The notes beneath the pieces are model-generated. The model made no database searches. It was given only the letters and a program-made list of their open reading frames with translations, and had not been told where the DNA came from. A DNA stretch of 64,000 nucleotides from Flavobacterium sp. (GTDB lineage Bacteria; Bacteroidota; Bacteroidia; Flavobacteriales; Flavobacteriaceae). This document shows positions 50,668 to 60,229 of this stretch, piece after piece (the stretch's first letter is position 1; the number at the start of each line of letters is the position of its first letter). A program made the translations under genes and the position numbers. The stretch is from positions 1 through 64,000 of the forward strand of contig NZ_JANJUQ010000032.1 of the NCBI RefSeq assembly GCF_024710485.1. The letters are read 5' to 3'.

Positions 50668-52341
50668 TTATGCTTTTACGTAGGCTTCTTCGTGTACATT
50701 AGCCACGGCTCTGCCCGACGGATCATTTAAGTTTTTAAAGGCTTCATCCCATTCTAAAGCCACTTTCGTACTGCAAGCGACACTGGCTTCCTGCGGAACA
50801 CTTAACGCGGCTGTATCGCTCGGAAAATGTTCGTGAAAAATGGAACGGTAATAATACTCTTCTTTGGAGGTTGGCGTTTGTATCGGGAATTTGTATTTGG
50901 CATTGGCCAATTGCTCGTCGGTGATTTCCTGGGCGACCATGGCTTTCAAAGTGTCAATCCAACTGTAGCCTACGCCGTCACTGAATTGTTCTTTTTGTCG
51001 CCAAGCCACACTTTCGGGCAACATGTCTTCAAAAGCTTTGCGCAACACCCATTTTTCCATTCGCTCGCCATTCACCATTTTATCTTGCGGATTGATGCGC
51101 ATCGCCACATCCATAAACTCTTTGTCTAAAAACGGTACACGGCCTTCGATGCCCCAAGCGGCCAAACTTTTGTTAGCTCGCAAACAATCGTACATGTGAA
51201 GTTTGTTTAACTTACGCACGGTTTCTTCGTGAAACTCTTTGGCATTCGGCGCTTTGTGGAAATACAAATAACCGCCAAACAATTCGTCTGAACCTTCGCC
51301 GGAAAGCACCATTTTAATCCCCATCGATTTGATGACTCTGGCCATTAAATACATAGGCGTAGAAGCTCGGATAGTCGTCACATCGTAAGTTTCTATATTG
51401 TAAATCACATCGCGAACAGCATCTAAACCTTCTTGTATAGTGAATTTGATTTCGTGGTGAATGGTTCCCAAATGATCGGCAACTTTACGCGCTGCCGCCA
51501 AATCAGGTGAACCTTCTAAACCAACCGCAAACGAATGCAATTGCGGATACCAAGCATCAACCGTATCTCCGGATTCAATTCGCTTTTGGGCAAATTTCTT
51601 AGCAATAGCCGAAGTGATGGAAGAATCCAATCCGCCTGACAACAATACACCGTAAGGCACATCACTCATCAACTGACGGTGCACGGCTGCTTCCAAGGCT
51701 TTTCTGATTTCTTGAATGCTGGTTTCGTTGGCTTTAACCGCTTCGAAATCGGTCCATTCTCTTTGGTACCATTGCACCAATTCGCCGTCTTTACTCGACA
51801 AATAATGGCCGGGCGGAAACAACTCGATTTTGGTACAATACCCTTCCAATGCTTTCAATTCGGAAGCCACATAAAACGTTCCGAACTGATCCCAACCCAT
51901 ATACAACGGAATGATGCCCATGTGATCACGAGCAATGAAGTACTCGTCTTTTTCAACATCATACAAAGCAAATCCGAAGATACCGTTCATTTCGTCTATA
52001 AAATGTGGTCCTTTTTCTTGGTAGAGCGCTAAAATAACTTCGCAATCACTTTGGGTTTGGAATTCATATTTTCCCTCAAATTGTTGACGCAACAATTGGT
52101 GGTTGTATATTTCTCCGTTAGCGGCCAAAACCAACCTTCCGTCTTTGCTGAACAACGGTTGTTTGCCCGAAGCCGGGTCTACAATAGCCAATCTTTCGTG
52201 TGCCAAAACGGCTTTATCGTTACTGAAAATACCGCTCCAATCCGGACCGCGATGGCGGATAATTTTGGACATTTCCAAGACTTGTGGTCTTAAGGTTTCT
52301 GATTTTTGCTTTAATTCAAAGGCGCATACAATTCCGCACAT
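50668..52341 (-). CDS. asnB: Asparagine synthase B (glutamine-hydrolysing)
   Basis: This 557-residue enzyme makes asparagine from aspartate, ATP and glutamine. The class II glutaminase domain starts MCGIVCAFE with the nucleophile Cys2 (after Met removal), and LAANGEIYNHQLLR is its substrate strand. The synthetase domain has GVLLSGGLDSS (pyrophosphate loop) and SGEGSDELFGGYLYFHKAP. Length and motif order match E. coli AsnB (554 residues). It is monocistronic, with a near-match -7 box (CATCTTTG on the minus strand) 23 bases upstream. Confidence 0.96.
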   Translation of the reverse strand: MCGIVCAFELKQKSETLRPQVLEMSKIIRHRGPDWSGIFSNDKAVLAHERLAIVDPASGKQPLFSKDGRLVLAANGEIYNHQLLRQQFEGKYEFQTQSDCEVILALYQEKGPHFIDEMNGIFGFALYDVEKDEYFIARDHMGIIPLYMGWDQFGTFYVASELKALEGYCTKIELFPPGHYLSSKDGELVQWYQREWTDFEAVKANETSIQEIRKALEAAVHRQLMSDVPYGVLLSGGLDSSITSAIAKKFAQKRIESGDTVDAWYPQLHSFAVGLEGSPDLAAARKVADHLGTIHHEIKFTIQEGLDAVRDVIYNIETYDVTTIRASTPMYLMARVIKSMGIKMVLSGEGSDELFGGYLYFHKAPNAKEFHEETVRKLNKLHMYDCLRANKSLAAWGIEGRVPFLDKEFMDVAMRINPQDKMVNGERMEKWVLRKAFEDMLPESVAWRQKEQFSDGVGYSWIDTLKAMVAQEITDEQLANAKYKFPIQTPTSKEEYYYRSIFHEHFPSDTAALSVPQEASVACSTKVALEWDEAFKNLNDPSGRAVANVHEEAYVKA

Positions 52342-52548
52342 AGTTCTTTTATTTAATTTGATAGGGCAAAGATGCTTTTTTAGTTACAAAACAAAAACAG
52401 AATATCTATTTTAGTTAACATTTAAAACTATAAATTTAAATTATGTTTTATTTTTAAACCTATCAAAACCAAAAACAAACTGTTTGGTAAAAATTATAAA
52501 TTTAAAGCTTAAGTTTACAATGAGAATAATCACTCATAATTCAAAAAG

Positions 52549-53289
52549 ATGATTAACAACAAAAAAATCATTGTAGTACTTCCCGCATACAATGCCGGCA
52601 AAACATTATCCGATACTTACCAAGAAATTCCTTTTGATATTGTGGATGATGTGATATTGGTGGATGACAACAGTAGCGACAATACTCAAGATATCGCCAA
52701 AGAATTAGGAATCAACCATATCATTATACACAAAAAAAACTTAGGTTATGGCGGTAATCAAAAAAGTTGTTACAATAAGGCGTTGGAAATTGGCGGCGAT
52801 ATCATCATCATGCTCCATCCGGATTATCAATATTCACCCAAGCTAATTCACTCTATGAGTTATTTGATAGCCAACGAGGTTTATCCGGTGGTGATTGGTT
52901 CCAGGATTTTAGGCAAAGGAGCTTTGAAAGGCGGAATGCCATTCTATAAATACGTAGCTAATCGATTTCTGACTTTATTCCAAAACATCTTGATGAATCA
53001 AAAATTATCGGAATACCATACGGGTTATCGCGCTTATTCTCGTGCAGTATTGGAACAAATTGATTTCAACAAAAACTCGAATGATTTTATTTTCGACAAT
53101 CAATTCATCGCCCAGATATTGTATAAAGGCTATGAAATCGCTGAGATTACCTGTCCTACCAAATATTTTGAAGACGCTTCATCGATAAACTTTTCCAGAA
53201 GTTTACAATATGGTTTAGGGGTACTACTGACTTCCCTTAAATACTTTTCGAGCAAGAACAAAATTTACAAATCCAAGTTATTTCAATAA
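52549..53289 (+). CDS. Glycosyltransferase family 2 (polyprenyl-phosphate type)
   Basis: This 246-residue GT2 enzyme has the nucleotide-sugar loop VVLPAYNAGKTL, the metal-binding ILVDDNSSDNT, NLGYGGNQKSCYNKAL, MLHPDYQYSP and the acceptor region EYHTGYRAYSRAVLE. No membrane helices are evident at the C-terminus. It most resembles dolichyl/undecaprenyl-phosphate mannosyl- or glucosyltransferases, which charge a lipid carrier. The next gene starts directly after its stop (TAA then ATG) and encodes a membrane transferase that could use such a lipid-linked sugar. The sugar is unknown. Confidence 0.88.
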   Translation: MINNKKIIVVLPAYNAGKTLSDTYQEIPFDIVDDVILVDDNSSDNTQDIAKELGINHIIIHKKNLGYGGNQKSCYNKALEIGGDIIIMLHPDYQYSPKLIHSMSYLIANEVYPVVIGSRILGKGALKGGMPFYKYVANRFLTLFQNILMNQKLSEYHTGYRAYSRAVLEQIDFNKNSNDFIFDNQFIAQILYKGYEIAEITCPTKYFEDASSINFSRSLQYGLGVLLTSLKYFSSKNKIYKSKLFQ

Positions 53290-54720
53290 ATGAACATAAA
53301 CTTTATCAACAAGCTATTGCTTTGGCTAACCCTTTTTATAGTTGTTTTGCTGATTTTTATAAATAGAAACAACGGCTTTTTTTGGGATACCATACAACTA
53401 GCCTCACAACACGGAAGCTACTACTATTTTAACAATTTCTCTGAGTTGCTTTTACCTGAAGAATTTGACAGCGGTCATATTCCTGCTTTTGGAATGTACA
53501 TAGCCTTAGTATGGAAGCTTTTTGGCAGAACAATTGAGGTGAGTCACATGGCTATGCTGCCCTTTGCTGTTGGTATTGTTTGGCAGTTATACAATTTATG
53601 CAAACGATTCGTCAGCGAAAAGTATGTTGGTATTGCTTTGCTGTTAATTTTTATTGACGCGAGTTTAATGAGTCAAATAACATTAGTCTCACCTGATATA
53701 CCTTTGATGTTTTTCTTTTTATTGACCTTAAATTCGATAATGAACAATAAAAAAGAGATAATCTTAATTGGGGTTTTAGGTCTCTTTCTAACCAGTATGA
53801 GAGGTATGATGCTATCTGTTTGCTTGGTATTCATTGACATTTACAGAAATTATGGATATAATAATTTAATCAATACTGAAAAAGTAAAAGCCTTACTTAA
53901 GCGATCATTGCTCTATTGGCCTGCCTTTGTAATTTTTGTCTCGTTTAGTATTTATCATTACTGCGAAAAAGGCTGGATTGGATACCATAAAGATTCTCCA
54001 TGGGCTGATTGTTTTGAAAGAGTTGATTTCAAAGGATTCATTTTTAATGTTGGTCTGTTAGGATGGAGAATACTTGACTTTGGAAGAGTTGGCATTTGGA
54101 TTGTACTTTTTATGCTTCTGTTACGATTCAAAAAAACTGTGTTTAATGATAAAAAGAAACACATTCTATTCTTTGCGTTTCTAATCATTCTTATCCTGCT
54201 TCCACTGAATATGCTTTGGGCAAAAAATCTATTGGCACACCGATATTTAATGCCCTTGTATATAACATTTGCTTTACTCACAGCTTCAATTGCATTCTCT
54301 AACCTTACAAGTAAACAATGGAAAAGCACAGTAATAGCCATTTGGTTGTTGATTGGATTGAGTGGCAATTTTTGGATTTACCCTCCAAAAATATCCAAAG
54401 GATGGGATTCAACATTAGCGCATTTACCATACTATGACCTCAGATTGAAAGCCATTCATTTTTTGGATAATGAAGGAATTAATTTCAAGGACGTAGACAC
54501 CTTTTTTCCTAATTATTATTCAATAGAAGAGATTGACTTGAATAAAGACCAGAGAATTTTTGACAATTACACAATTGGTAATAACAGTAACTACATTTTT
54601 TACTCTAATATTTTCAATGTTGAAGATGATGTTTATGACTATATAATGGCCAATTACAAGCCGATAAAGGAATTTAAAAACAAAGGTGTTTATGTTGTAA
54701 TCCTTCAAAAATCAATCTAA
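53290..54720 (+). CDS. Multi-pass membrane glycosyltransferase-like protein
   Basis: This 476-residue protein has about 10 to 11 transmembrane helices and a periplasmic C-terminal tail. The first loop, after helix 1, holds NNGFFWDTIQLASQHGSYYYF and PEEFDSGHIPAFGMY, whose Asp residues resemble the catalytic Asp in PMT/ArnT-type (GT39/GT83) enzymes. It starts immediately after the GT2 gene, so the pair likely works together: the GT2 loads a lipid carrier and this protein transfers the sugar. The exact family and acceptor are not determined. Its 3' end overlaps the convergent GreA-like gene by 9 bases. Confidence 0.78.
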   Translation: MNINFINKLLLWLTLFIVVLLIFINRNNGFFWDTIQLASQHGSYYYFNNFSELLLPEEFDSGHIPAFGMYIALVWKLFGRTIEVSHMAMLPFAVGIVWQLYNLCKRFVSEKYVGIALLLIFIDASLMSQITLVSPDIPLMFFFLLTLNSIMNNKKEIILIGVLGLFLTSMRGMMLSVCLVFIDIYRNYGYNNLINTEKVKALLKRSLLYWPAFVIFVSFSIYHYCEKGWIGYHKDSPWADCFERVDFKGFIFNVGLLGWRILDFGRVGIWIVLFMLLLRFKKTVFNDKKKHILFFAFLIILILLPLNMLWAKNLLAHRYLMPLYITFALLTASIAFSNLTSKQWKSTVIAIWLLIGLSGNFWIYPPKISKGWDSTLAHLPYYDLRLKAIHFLDNEGINFKDVDTFFPNYYSIEEIDLNKDQRIFDNYTIGNNSNYIFYSNIFNVEDDVYDYIMANYKPIKEFKNKGVYVVILQKSI

Positions 54721-55155
54721 ACTCTCAATACTGTAAAATTTACCGTTCAAATCAAACCGGAAACCTACACCATTCCCCATCAACTTTCCTCCCAAAGGCG
54801 ACTGTGGAGAAATAGCAAAAATAGTTTTACCTTCTATTGTTATTTTAGGCAAAGCTGTACTGACAAACAACCACATGCCGTTGGTTTGCACTAAACTGCC
54901 TAAAGCTACTTTTTGAGATGAAACAGAGGCGTCAATTTTATCCAATATCGCTTTTTGGGCTAAGACTTCTTGCAATTTATGGTTGAGTTTTTCCTGCTCC
55001 AAATGCATCATCGACAAAGCTGTTTCATGTTTGTCGCCAGCTGAACCTTTGGCATCGTTTTGCGCGTCATCGGTCAAGCCGGAAATCATGTCTTGGAAAA
55101 CATCAATGCGGTCTTGAACTAGTTGTTTATAGTATTCGAGGATTTGTTGTTTCAT
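54712..55155 (-). CDS. GreA/GreB-like protein
   Basis: This 147-residue protein has an N-terminal coiled-coil hairpin (about 1-75, with DDAQNDAKGSAGDKHETALSM between the two helices) and a C-terminal domain with ISPQSPLGGKLMGNGVGFRF, which resembles the SPlG segment of transcript cleavage factors GreA/GreB. The tip has acidic residues but lacks the standard Asp-x2-Glu order, so cleavage activity is uncertain. Relatives in Flavobacterium are sometimes called 3-oxoacyl-ACP synthase, which the sequence does not support. It overlaps the stop of the membrane transferase gene (9 bases) and faces it. Confidence 0.8.
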   Translation of the reverse strand: MKQQILEYYKQLVQDRIDVFQDMISGLTDDAQNDAKGSAGDKHETALSMMHLEQEKLNHKLQEVLAQKAILDKIDASVSSQKVALGSLVQTNGMWLFVSTALPKITIEGKTIFAISPQSPLGGKLMGNGVGFRFDLNGKFYSIESLD

Positions 55156-55163
55156 TTTGAGTG

Positions 55164-55232
55164 GCTGAGTAACTGAGTAGCTGAGTACCTTAGTTATAAT
55201 ACTCAGTAACTTAGGTTCTCAGCAACTTAGGC
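55164..55232. repeat. Short-unit repeat spacer (CTGAGTA units)
   Basis: The spacer between the GreA-like gene and the outer-membrane barrel gene is built from CTGAGTAACTGAGTAGCTGAGT on the left and inverted units (ACTCAGTAACTTAG, TCTCAGCAACTTAG) on the right. It can fold as a hairpin. No coding content. Confidence 0.7.
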
Positions 55233-55238
55233 ACTTTT

Positions 55239-56957
55239 TTAGAAATCAAACTTATAATTCGCGCCTCCTAATACTTGCAATCCTTGTACCGGATAATGCA
55301 ACCAACGTTGGTAATCTTGGTTGGCCAAGTTATTGCCTCTTAAGAAAAAAGTCAAACGCTCACTGTGTTTGTATCCTACGTGTGCATTCAAGTCAAAGAA
55401 ACTGTCTAAAGTAACTTCAGTGTCAAAAGTAGGTTGTGTTAAAGAGGCAAAATGGGCAAAATCTTTTCGCTCACCTACAAAAAACAAATTAGCGCCGGCG
55501 TACCATTTTTGGGTGATGTTTACCTCTAAATTAGTTCCGATTTTTAGAGCGGGTAAGTTCCAAGCTTCGTTTTCAACATCGGTCGAGTAGCTACTGAATG
55601 TTCCATTGATTCCGAAAGTTACATTTTTAGATAAATCAGCTTTTAATTCGCCAAAGAAACTTACGGTTTTGAGTTTGTCATAAACAACTTTAAATGAATT
55701 CCCGTATTGGTAGCCTTCAAACCCAACCAATTCTTCGTAACCGTTGCTTTTGAACAAAGCGCGATTGTCTTCGTTTAGATAAGAACCACGGATGTTATAA
55801 CTCACACTGTTGGCCAACTTTCCTTTTAAACCAACATAAACATCATATTTCTGATCGGTTGGCGCTACGATTAACGTGGGAGAAACAAAGAAGTTTTCCT
55901 GAGCAAATTCACGGAATGAGTTTTGCTTCAATCCGCCTTCGATTCCGGCATAAAATATCATCAAATCGCCTACCACTCTGTATGAACCGGTTACTTGCGG
56001 ATAGATGAAGAACTTGCTTTCGCCTTGTTCCTGAGCAGCGCTGTAAAAGAAACCTACTCCGGCATTCACCGTTAAATCGTCTTTCTGGATTTTGATACTC
56101 GGTTGAAAACCTACATTGGTAAAACCGTATTTCAAACCGGTATTCCCAACCATGTTTTTATCGAATGAACCACTGATATAATCCAATACAAAATCGGCTT
56201 TGATTTTTTGCTCAACAATATCAAACTCTAAAGATGGCTTGGCTACAAAACGATTTTCAGCCGATCCGAAAGCATCCCAAAAACGGGTAAACTTAACCGA
56301 ACTTTCTTTTAAAACATTTTTTAAGCCCAATCGACCGCCTACATACAGCGTATGATAAGTTTGTTGCTCATCGATAGTAGCCAAAGTTTCAGGCGTAATC
56401 GTTTCGGGATAAAAACCGTACCAGTTGTAAATTTGGTGTTGGTAACCCAAATCGGCGTTCCAATTCATGGCATTAGTACGACTTCCATAAGTTAAATCCA
56501 AGTTTGTATTCATAAACTTATCGTCTAAAACTACGCCGTCAATGCCTCCTTGAGAAGAACTATGGCGTAACGAGCCACCGAAGTAATCCGTGTTGCTTAC
56601 ATTTTCGGTGACAAACAATTCGGCATTTACTGTACCGTAATTCCCGGCCGCTAAGGTTAAATAGTTGCTGAAGATTTTCTCCTGAGGTGATTTGTCTACA
56701 CCGGCGGCTTTTCCTTTAGCCGGCGCAAAAGTGGACGCTACCGGAAAAGAAAAAATATTGTACTTGATATTCTCTTTTTTAAGTGTTTCCTCATCATCCA
56801 ACGAAGGCATTTCTTTCACTTTAAAAGCGTCGGAAATGGTTGGTGTATAAGGTTTCACTACGTTGACTACTTCGGTCCCAATGTTTTCGTCTTTCTTTTG
56901 GGCTAAGGCGATTTGGGTTACAAAAAGGACGGCTGCTATATATTTTACTTGTTTCAT
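55239..56957 (-). CDS. Outer-membrane beta-barrel protein (TonB-dependent receptor-like)
   Basis: This 572-residue protein has a signal peptide (ends IALAQ, residue about 19), a short N-terminal region (VVKPYTPTISDAFKVKEMPS), and then about 450 residues of amphipathic beta strands ending in a C-terminal strand with final Phe (LGGANYKFDF). It is shorter than true TonB-dependent receptors, and no plug-domain motif is obvious. Flavobacterial relatives are usually annotated as TonB-dependent receptors, which is doubtful here. It follows the large TPR protein gene (same strand, 56-base spacer), so the two are likely an operon and may act together at the outer membrane. Confidence 0.8.
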   Translation of the reverse strand: MKQVKYIAAVLFVTQIALAQKKDENIGTEVVNVVKPYTPTISDAFKVKEMPSLDDEETLKKENIKYNIFSFPVASTFAPAKGKAAGVDKSPQEKIFSNYLTLAAGNYGTVNAELFVTENVSNTDYFGGSLRHSSSQGGIDGVVLDDKFMNTNLDLTYGSRTNAMNWNADLGYQHQIYNWYGFYPETITPETLATIDEQQTYHTLYVGGRLGLKNVLKESSVKFTRFWDAFGSAENRFVAKPSLEFDIVEQKIKADFVLDYISGSFDKNMVGNTGLKYGFTNVGFQPSIKIQKDDLTVNAGVGFFYSAAQEQGESKFFIYPQVTGSYRVVGDLMIFYAGIEGGLKQNSFREFAQENFFVSPTLIVAPTDQKYDVYVGLKGKLANSVSYNIRGSYLNEDNRALFKSNGYEELVGFEGYQYGNSFKVVYDKLKTVSFFGELKADLSKNVTFGINGTFSSYSTDVENEAWNLPALKIGTNLEVNITQKWYAGANLFFVGERKDFAHFASLTQPTFDTEVTLDSFFDLNAHVGYKHSERLTFFLRGNNLANQDYQRWLHYPVQGLQVLGGANYKFDF

Positions 56958-56971
56958 ATCTAATTTATAAT

Positions 56972-57009
56972 TACACAGAGGTTCACAGAGAAACTCGGAG
57001 ATTCACAGA
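56972..57009. repeat. TTCACAGAG-type tandem units
   Basis: The spacer between the TPR and barrel genes contains degenerate repeats of (G/A)TTCACAGA(G/A) (ACACAGAGG, TTCACAGAG, TTCACAGAA). It holds no gene and no terminator, so the two genes are probably co-transcribed across it. Confidence 0.6.
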
Positions 57010-57013
57010 AAAT

Positions 57014-60000
57014 TTATTCGGTTACGGAAGAGTTCGTTTTTGCGGCTTCTCCTTTAATCATATCCAACTCGGTTTGCGCTTCGGCAACAACATCCGGATA
57101 AGCCGTGAAATTTTTAATCACACTGTCTAAAATGGAAGTCGCGCTGAAATTGTCTTTCAACTGGTAATAGTTTTTGGCCATAATAACCAAACCTTTTGCC
57201 CCGAAATATTTGTATCCTGAATACTCTTTGGCTAATTTTTGAACGGTTTTGTTCGAGTCTTCAAACTTGCCGTCTTTGTGTTTGAAATAGGCTTCGTAAT
57301 ACAACGCTTCAGCTGCCAATTCGCCTTTAGCAATGGTTAGCAGTTTAGCATAAGCGGTTCGGGCTTTGGCTTCGTCGTTCACCTGAATTGCCGCTCTGGC
57401 TACTATGATTTGCGCATCACTTTTGATTTTGTTATCGGTTTTGGGATTTGTCAAAACTTTGTCGGCATAAACCACGGCGTTGGCATAATCCTTTTGCTCG
57501 TAATACGCGCGCATCAAATTGGCTTGGGCGAAAGTGACATTCTGAGGAAAATCAGCTTCAGTTTCCAAACGTTTCAACACCGGAACCGCTTTGGTGTAAT
57601 CGTTCTTCTTTAAGTGAATTTCACACAAACGCGCTAGGGATTGCTCGGTAAATTCGCTTCGGCTTTTGCTGATTACAAACTCATAACCCGAAACGGCATT
57701 GGCTTCCAAACCGTCGGCATAATACGATTGTGCTAAGTAGAAATTGGCTTTCAGCGCATGAATCCCGTTCGGGAATTTCGACACATAACTGCTCAAACCG
57801 GAAATGGCTTGTTTGGTATTGTTTTGCAAGTATTGTTTTTCGGCCGCTTCGTAAGTATCGTTATCCAATTCGGCATCAGAAACTTCCACAAAATCAAGTG
57901 TTCTAACCCACGACGCGTATTCGTCTACTTTACCGTTATCCATGTAAATCAAACGCGCCGTTGAAACCGCTTCTAAGGCTTCCGGCGTTCTCGGATAATC
58001 GGCGGCTACTTTTTTGAATTTAGCCAAGGCCAATTCGTCTTTTTGACCGTTGTAATACACCAAACCTTGACGCAAAACCGCTTTGGAAGCAAAAGAACCG
58101 TTTTTAAATTCAGCCAACAATTGGTCGTAGGTTTTCACAGCCAAATCGGTTTTGTTTTCCGCCACATACGTATTGCCTAATTCGAACAACGCATCATCGC
58201 GGTATTTCGACGTTTTGAAATTTTGTAAAAACTTATTGAAGTCTTCAATCTTTCTGTCGTTGCGCGATACAAACCCGTAGCTCAACGCTTTTTGGAAAGC
58301 GGCGTAATCTGCGTCGATGCCTTTCATTTCGATTGCTTTGTTGTAAGCATCCATAGCCGGCCAGTATTTGGAAGTCACAAATCGAGAATCTCCCAAACGC
58401 AAATACGCATCGTTCAAACGCACTTTGTCGTCTTTGTTGGCATCGATATAACTTTGGAAATAATTTCCGGCTTGTTCGTATTCTTTCTGTTTGAAATAAG
58501 CGTAAGCAATATTGTAGTTAATGTTTTTGTATTCCGGTGTTTCTCTGGCGGCAGCGTAGCCCAAAAATTGTTTGAAACTCAATAACGCTTCACCGAAATT
58601 ATCCAATACGTATTCGGTTTCGCCTTTCCAAAACGTAGCTCTGGCGGTGAATTTTTCGGTTCTGGCAGTAGTTGCCGATTTTTTAAACATGGCTAAAGCT
58701 TCTTGGTATTTCCCGTCGGTGTACAATTCAATACCGCGGTAGAAGGTTACCTTTTGATAGGCCGGTTTGTTAGTCTCAGTATTGTTTTTCTCTAATAAAA
58801 CCAACGCATCTTTATAGTTTTTCGAAGTGATATACGAGTTGATTAACAAGGTTTCAATCTCAATCTTGCTAGGCGAATTCGGATATTTTGCCAAGAACGC
58901 CGCCAATACATCGGGAATCGATTGGTAAGAGTTTCCGATTTCGTAGCTCAATTTGGCGTAATTTAAGCTCGCATCTTCTTGAATAGCTTTGTCGAAATCC
59001 ATTTCAGAAGCGCTTTTGAAAGCATTCAAAGCTTGTTGCTTTTTATCGGTTTTGAAATAACATTCACCCAAATGGTAGTAGCCATTCTGAGCTACAAAAT
59101 CTTTTCCGTCTATGATTTTATTGAATTGCAAAATCGCGTTTTCATAATCTTTTTGCATGTAATAAGCGTAACCCAATTGGTAAAAGTCGGTGTTATTCCA
59201 TTTGCCTTTTTTGCCTTTGTATTCTTTTAGATACGGCAGCGCTTTATCGTATTGTTTTAAGTTAAAATAACTTTCGCCTATAATTTTATTCAATTCCGAT
59301 TTTTCGACGGCATTGGAATTCGACATAGCGTTCAATCCGGCCTGAATCGCTTTTTCAAACTCGCCGGCTTTGAAATGCATATCGGCTTTGAAATAGGATA
59401 ATTTTTCTTTGTATTTTTCTTCGTTTTCTACTTTTTCAAAATACTTATTGGCGTCTTGATAATTGTTGTCTTCATACTTCATGAAGCCCAAATAATAATT
59501 GGCTTGTGTGCCGTATTCTTTGGAGTTCACCACCTTTTTAAAGTATGCATCTGCTTCTTTCTTATTGCCGGCTGTGAAATAAGCGTAACCTTTTTGGAAG
59601 GTGAATTTTTCCGTTTGCTCGTAGGTCAATGCGCTTTCGTCTACTTTATCAAAATATTGTAAAGCCTGCGGAAATTTTCCTTGCTCAAAGTAATACTGCG
59701 CCACTTCGATGTACGCTTGATTCTGTTTGGAACTGGTTGGATAATCTTTCACAAATTGCTCCATCAACTCATCGGCATTGGTTTGATTCAAATGAATGGC
59801 ACAATTGGCGATGTAATAGGCGCAATCGGCTGCTACCTCTTGTTCTTTATTGTTTTGCTTAACGCGCTCAAACAAAATTTGGGCGGATTGGTATTGCTTG
59901 TCTTTGTATAACAACACTGCCTTGTCAAACTCGGATAATTCGTGAGTGTAAATAGCAGATTGTTGGGCGGAAATCGTTGGAACCGCTGACAATCCCAACA

Positions 60001-60028
60001 AAAATGATAACATTAAAACGTTACGCAT
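57014..60028 (-). CDS. Large tetratricopeptide-repeat protein
   Basis: This 1004-residue exported protein has a signal peptide (MRNVLMLSFLLGLSAVPTISAQ) and then at least 20 tetratricopeptide repeats covering nearly all of the chain, with the typical A/G-x3-Y and F-x2-A pattern (AYYIANCAIHLNQ, AYFTAGNKKEADAYFKKV, AYYMQKDYENAILQFNKI). TPR proteins of this size in the Bacteroidota periplasm serve as scaffolds for outer-membrane complexes. It is transcribed first, from a well-matched promoter, followed by the barrel protein gene, suggesting a shared function. It is not SprE/PorW by size or lack of a lipobox. Partners are unknown. Confidence 0.88.
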   Translation of the reverse strand: MRNVLMLSFLLGLSAVPTISAQQSAIYTHELSEFDKAVLLYKDKQYQSAQILFERVKQNNKEQEVAADCAYYIANCAIHLNQTNADELMEQFVKDYPTSSKQNQAYIEVAQYYFEQGKFPQALQYFDKVDESALTYEQTEKFTFQKGYAYFTAGNKKEADAYFKKVVNSKEYGTQANYYLGFMKYEDNNYQDANKYFEKVENEEKYKEKLSYFKADMHFKAGEFEKAIQAGLNAMSNSNAVEKSELNKIIGESYFNLKQYDKALPYLKEYKGKKGKWNNTDFYQLGYAYYMQKDYENAILQFNKIIDGKDFVAQNGYYHLGECYFKTDKKQQALNAFKSASEMDFDKAIQEDASLNYAKLSYEIGNSYQSIPDVLAAFLAKYPNSPSKIEIETLLINSYITSKNYKDALVLLEKNNTETNKPAYQKVTFYRGIELYTDGKYQEALAMFKKSATTARTEKFTARATFWKGETEYVLDNFGEALLSFKQFLGYAAARETPEYKNINYNIAYAYFKQKEYEQAGNYFQSYIDANKDDKVRLNDAYLRLGDSRFVTSKYWPAMDAYNKAIEMKGIDADYAAFQKALSYGFVSRNDRKIEDFNKFLQNFKTSKYRDDALFELGNTYVAENKTDLAVKTYDQLLAEFKNGSFASKAVLRQGLVYYNGQKDELALAKFKKVAADYPRTPEALEAVSTARLIYMDNGKVDEYASWVRTLDFVEVSDAELDNDTYEAAEKQYLQNNTKQAISGLSSYVSKFPNGIHALKANFYLAQSYYADGLEANAVSGYEFVISKSRSEFTEQSLARLCEIHLKKNDYTKAVPVLKRLETEADFPQNVTFAQANLMRAYYEQKDYANAVVYADKVLTNPKTDNKIKSDAQIIVARAAIQVNDEAKARTAYAKLLTIAKGELAAEALYYEAYFKHKDGKFEDSNKTVQKLAKEYSGYKYFGAKGLVIMAKNYYQLKDNFSATSILDSVIKNFTAYPDVVAEAQTELDMIKGEAAKTNSSVTE

Positions 60029-60048
60029 GGTGAATTTTTTTATTTATT

Positions 60049-60079
60049 CAAAAATATTACTCTAAAACCTATAACGCAA
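60049..60079 (-). promoter_or_regulatory. Promoter of the TPR/barrel operon
   Basis: On the minus strand TTG (60079-60077) and TATTTTTG (60056-60049) are 20 bases apart, a full consensus match. The start codon at 60028 follows at 20 bases. Confidence 0.72.
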
Positions 60080-60160
60080 AAAGCCTATTATTTATTATAA
60101 ACATTGTTGTAAACAATTTTGGCGCGTTGAAATTCACAGTTCAATTCGATTCGATGAGAC

Positions 60161-60194
60161 AATTTGGAATTTGGAATTTGGAATTTGGAATTTA
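60161..60194. repeat. Heptanucleotide tandem repeat upstream of ftsE
   Basis: TTTGGAA is repeated four times in a row (60163-60190), flanked by partial units. It lies 35 bases before the ftsE start, where the promoter should be. A change in copy number would shift spacing by 7 bases. Confidence 0.85.
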
Positions 60195-60229
60195 TATTTA
60201 CTATTTTTACCCAATAAACCCATTTAGCC

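Noticed and set aside
60161..60194. CRISPR-like array
   Set aside because: The 7-base units are directly adjacent with no spacers; it is a simple tandem repeat.
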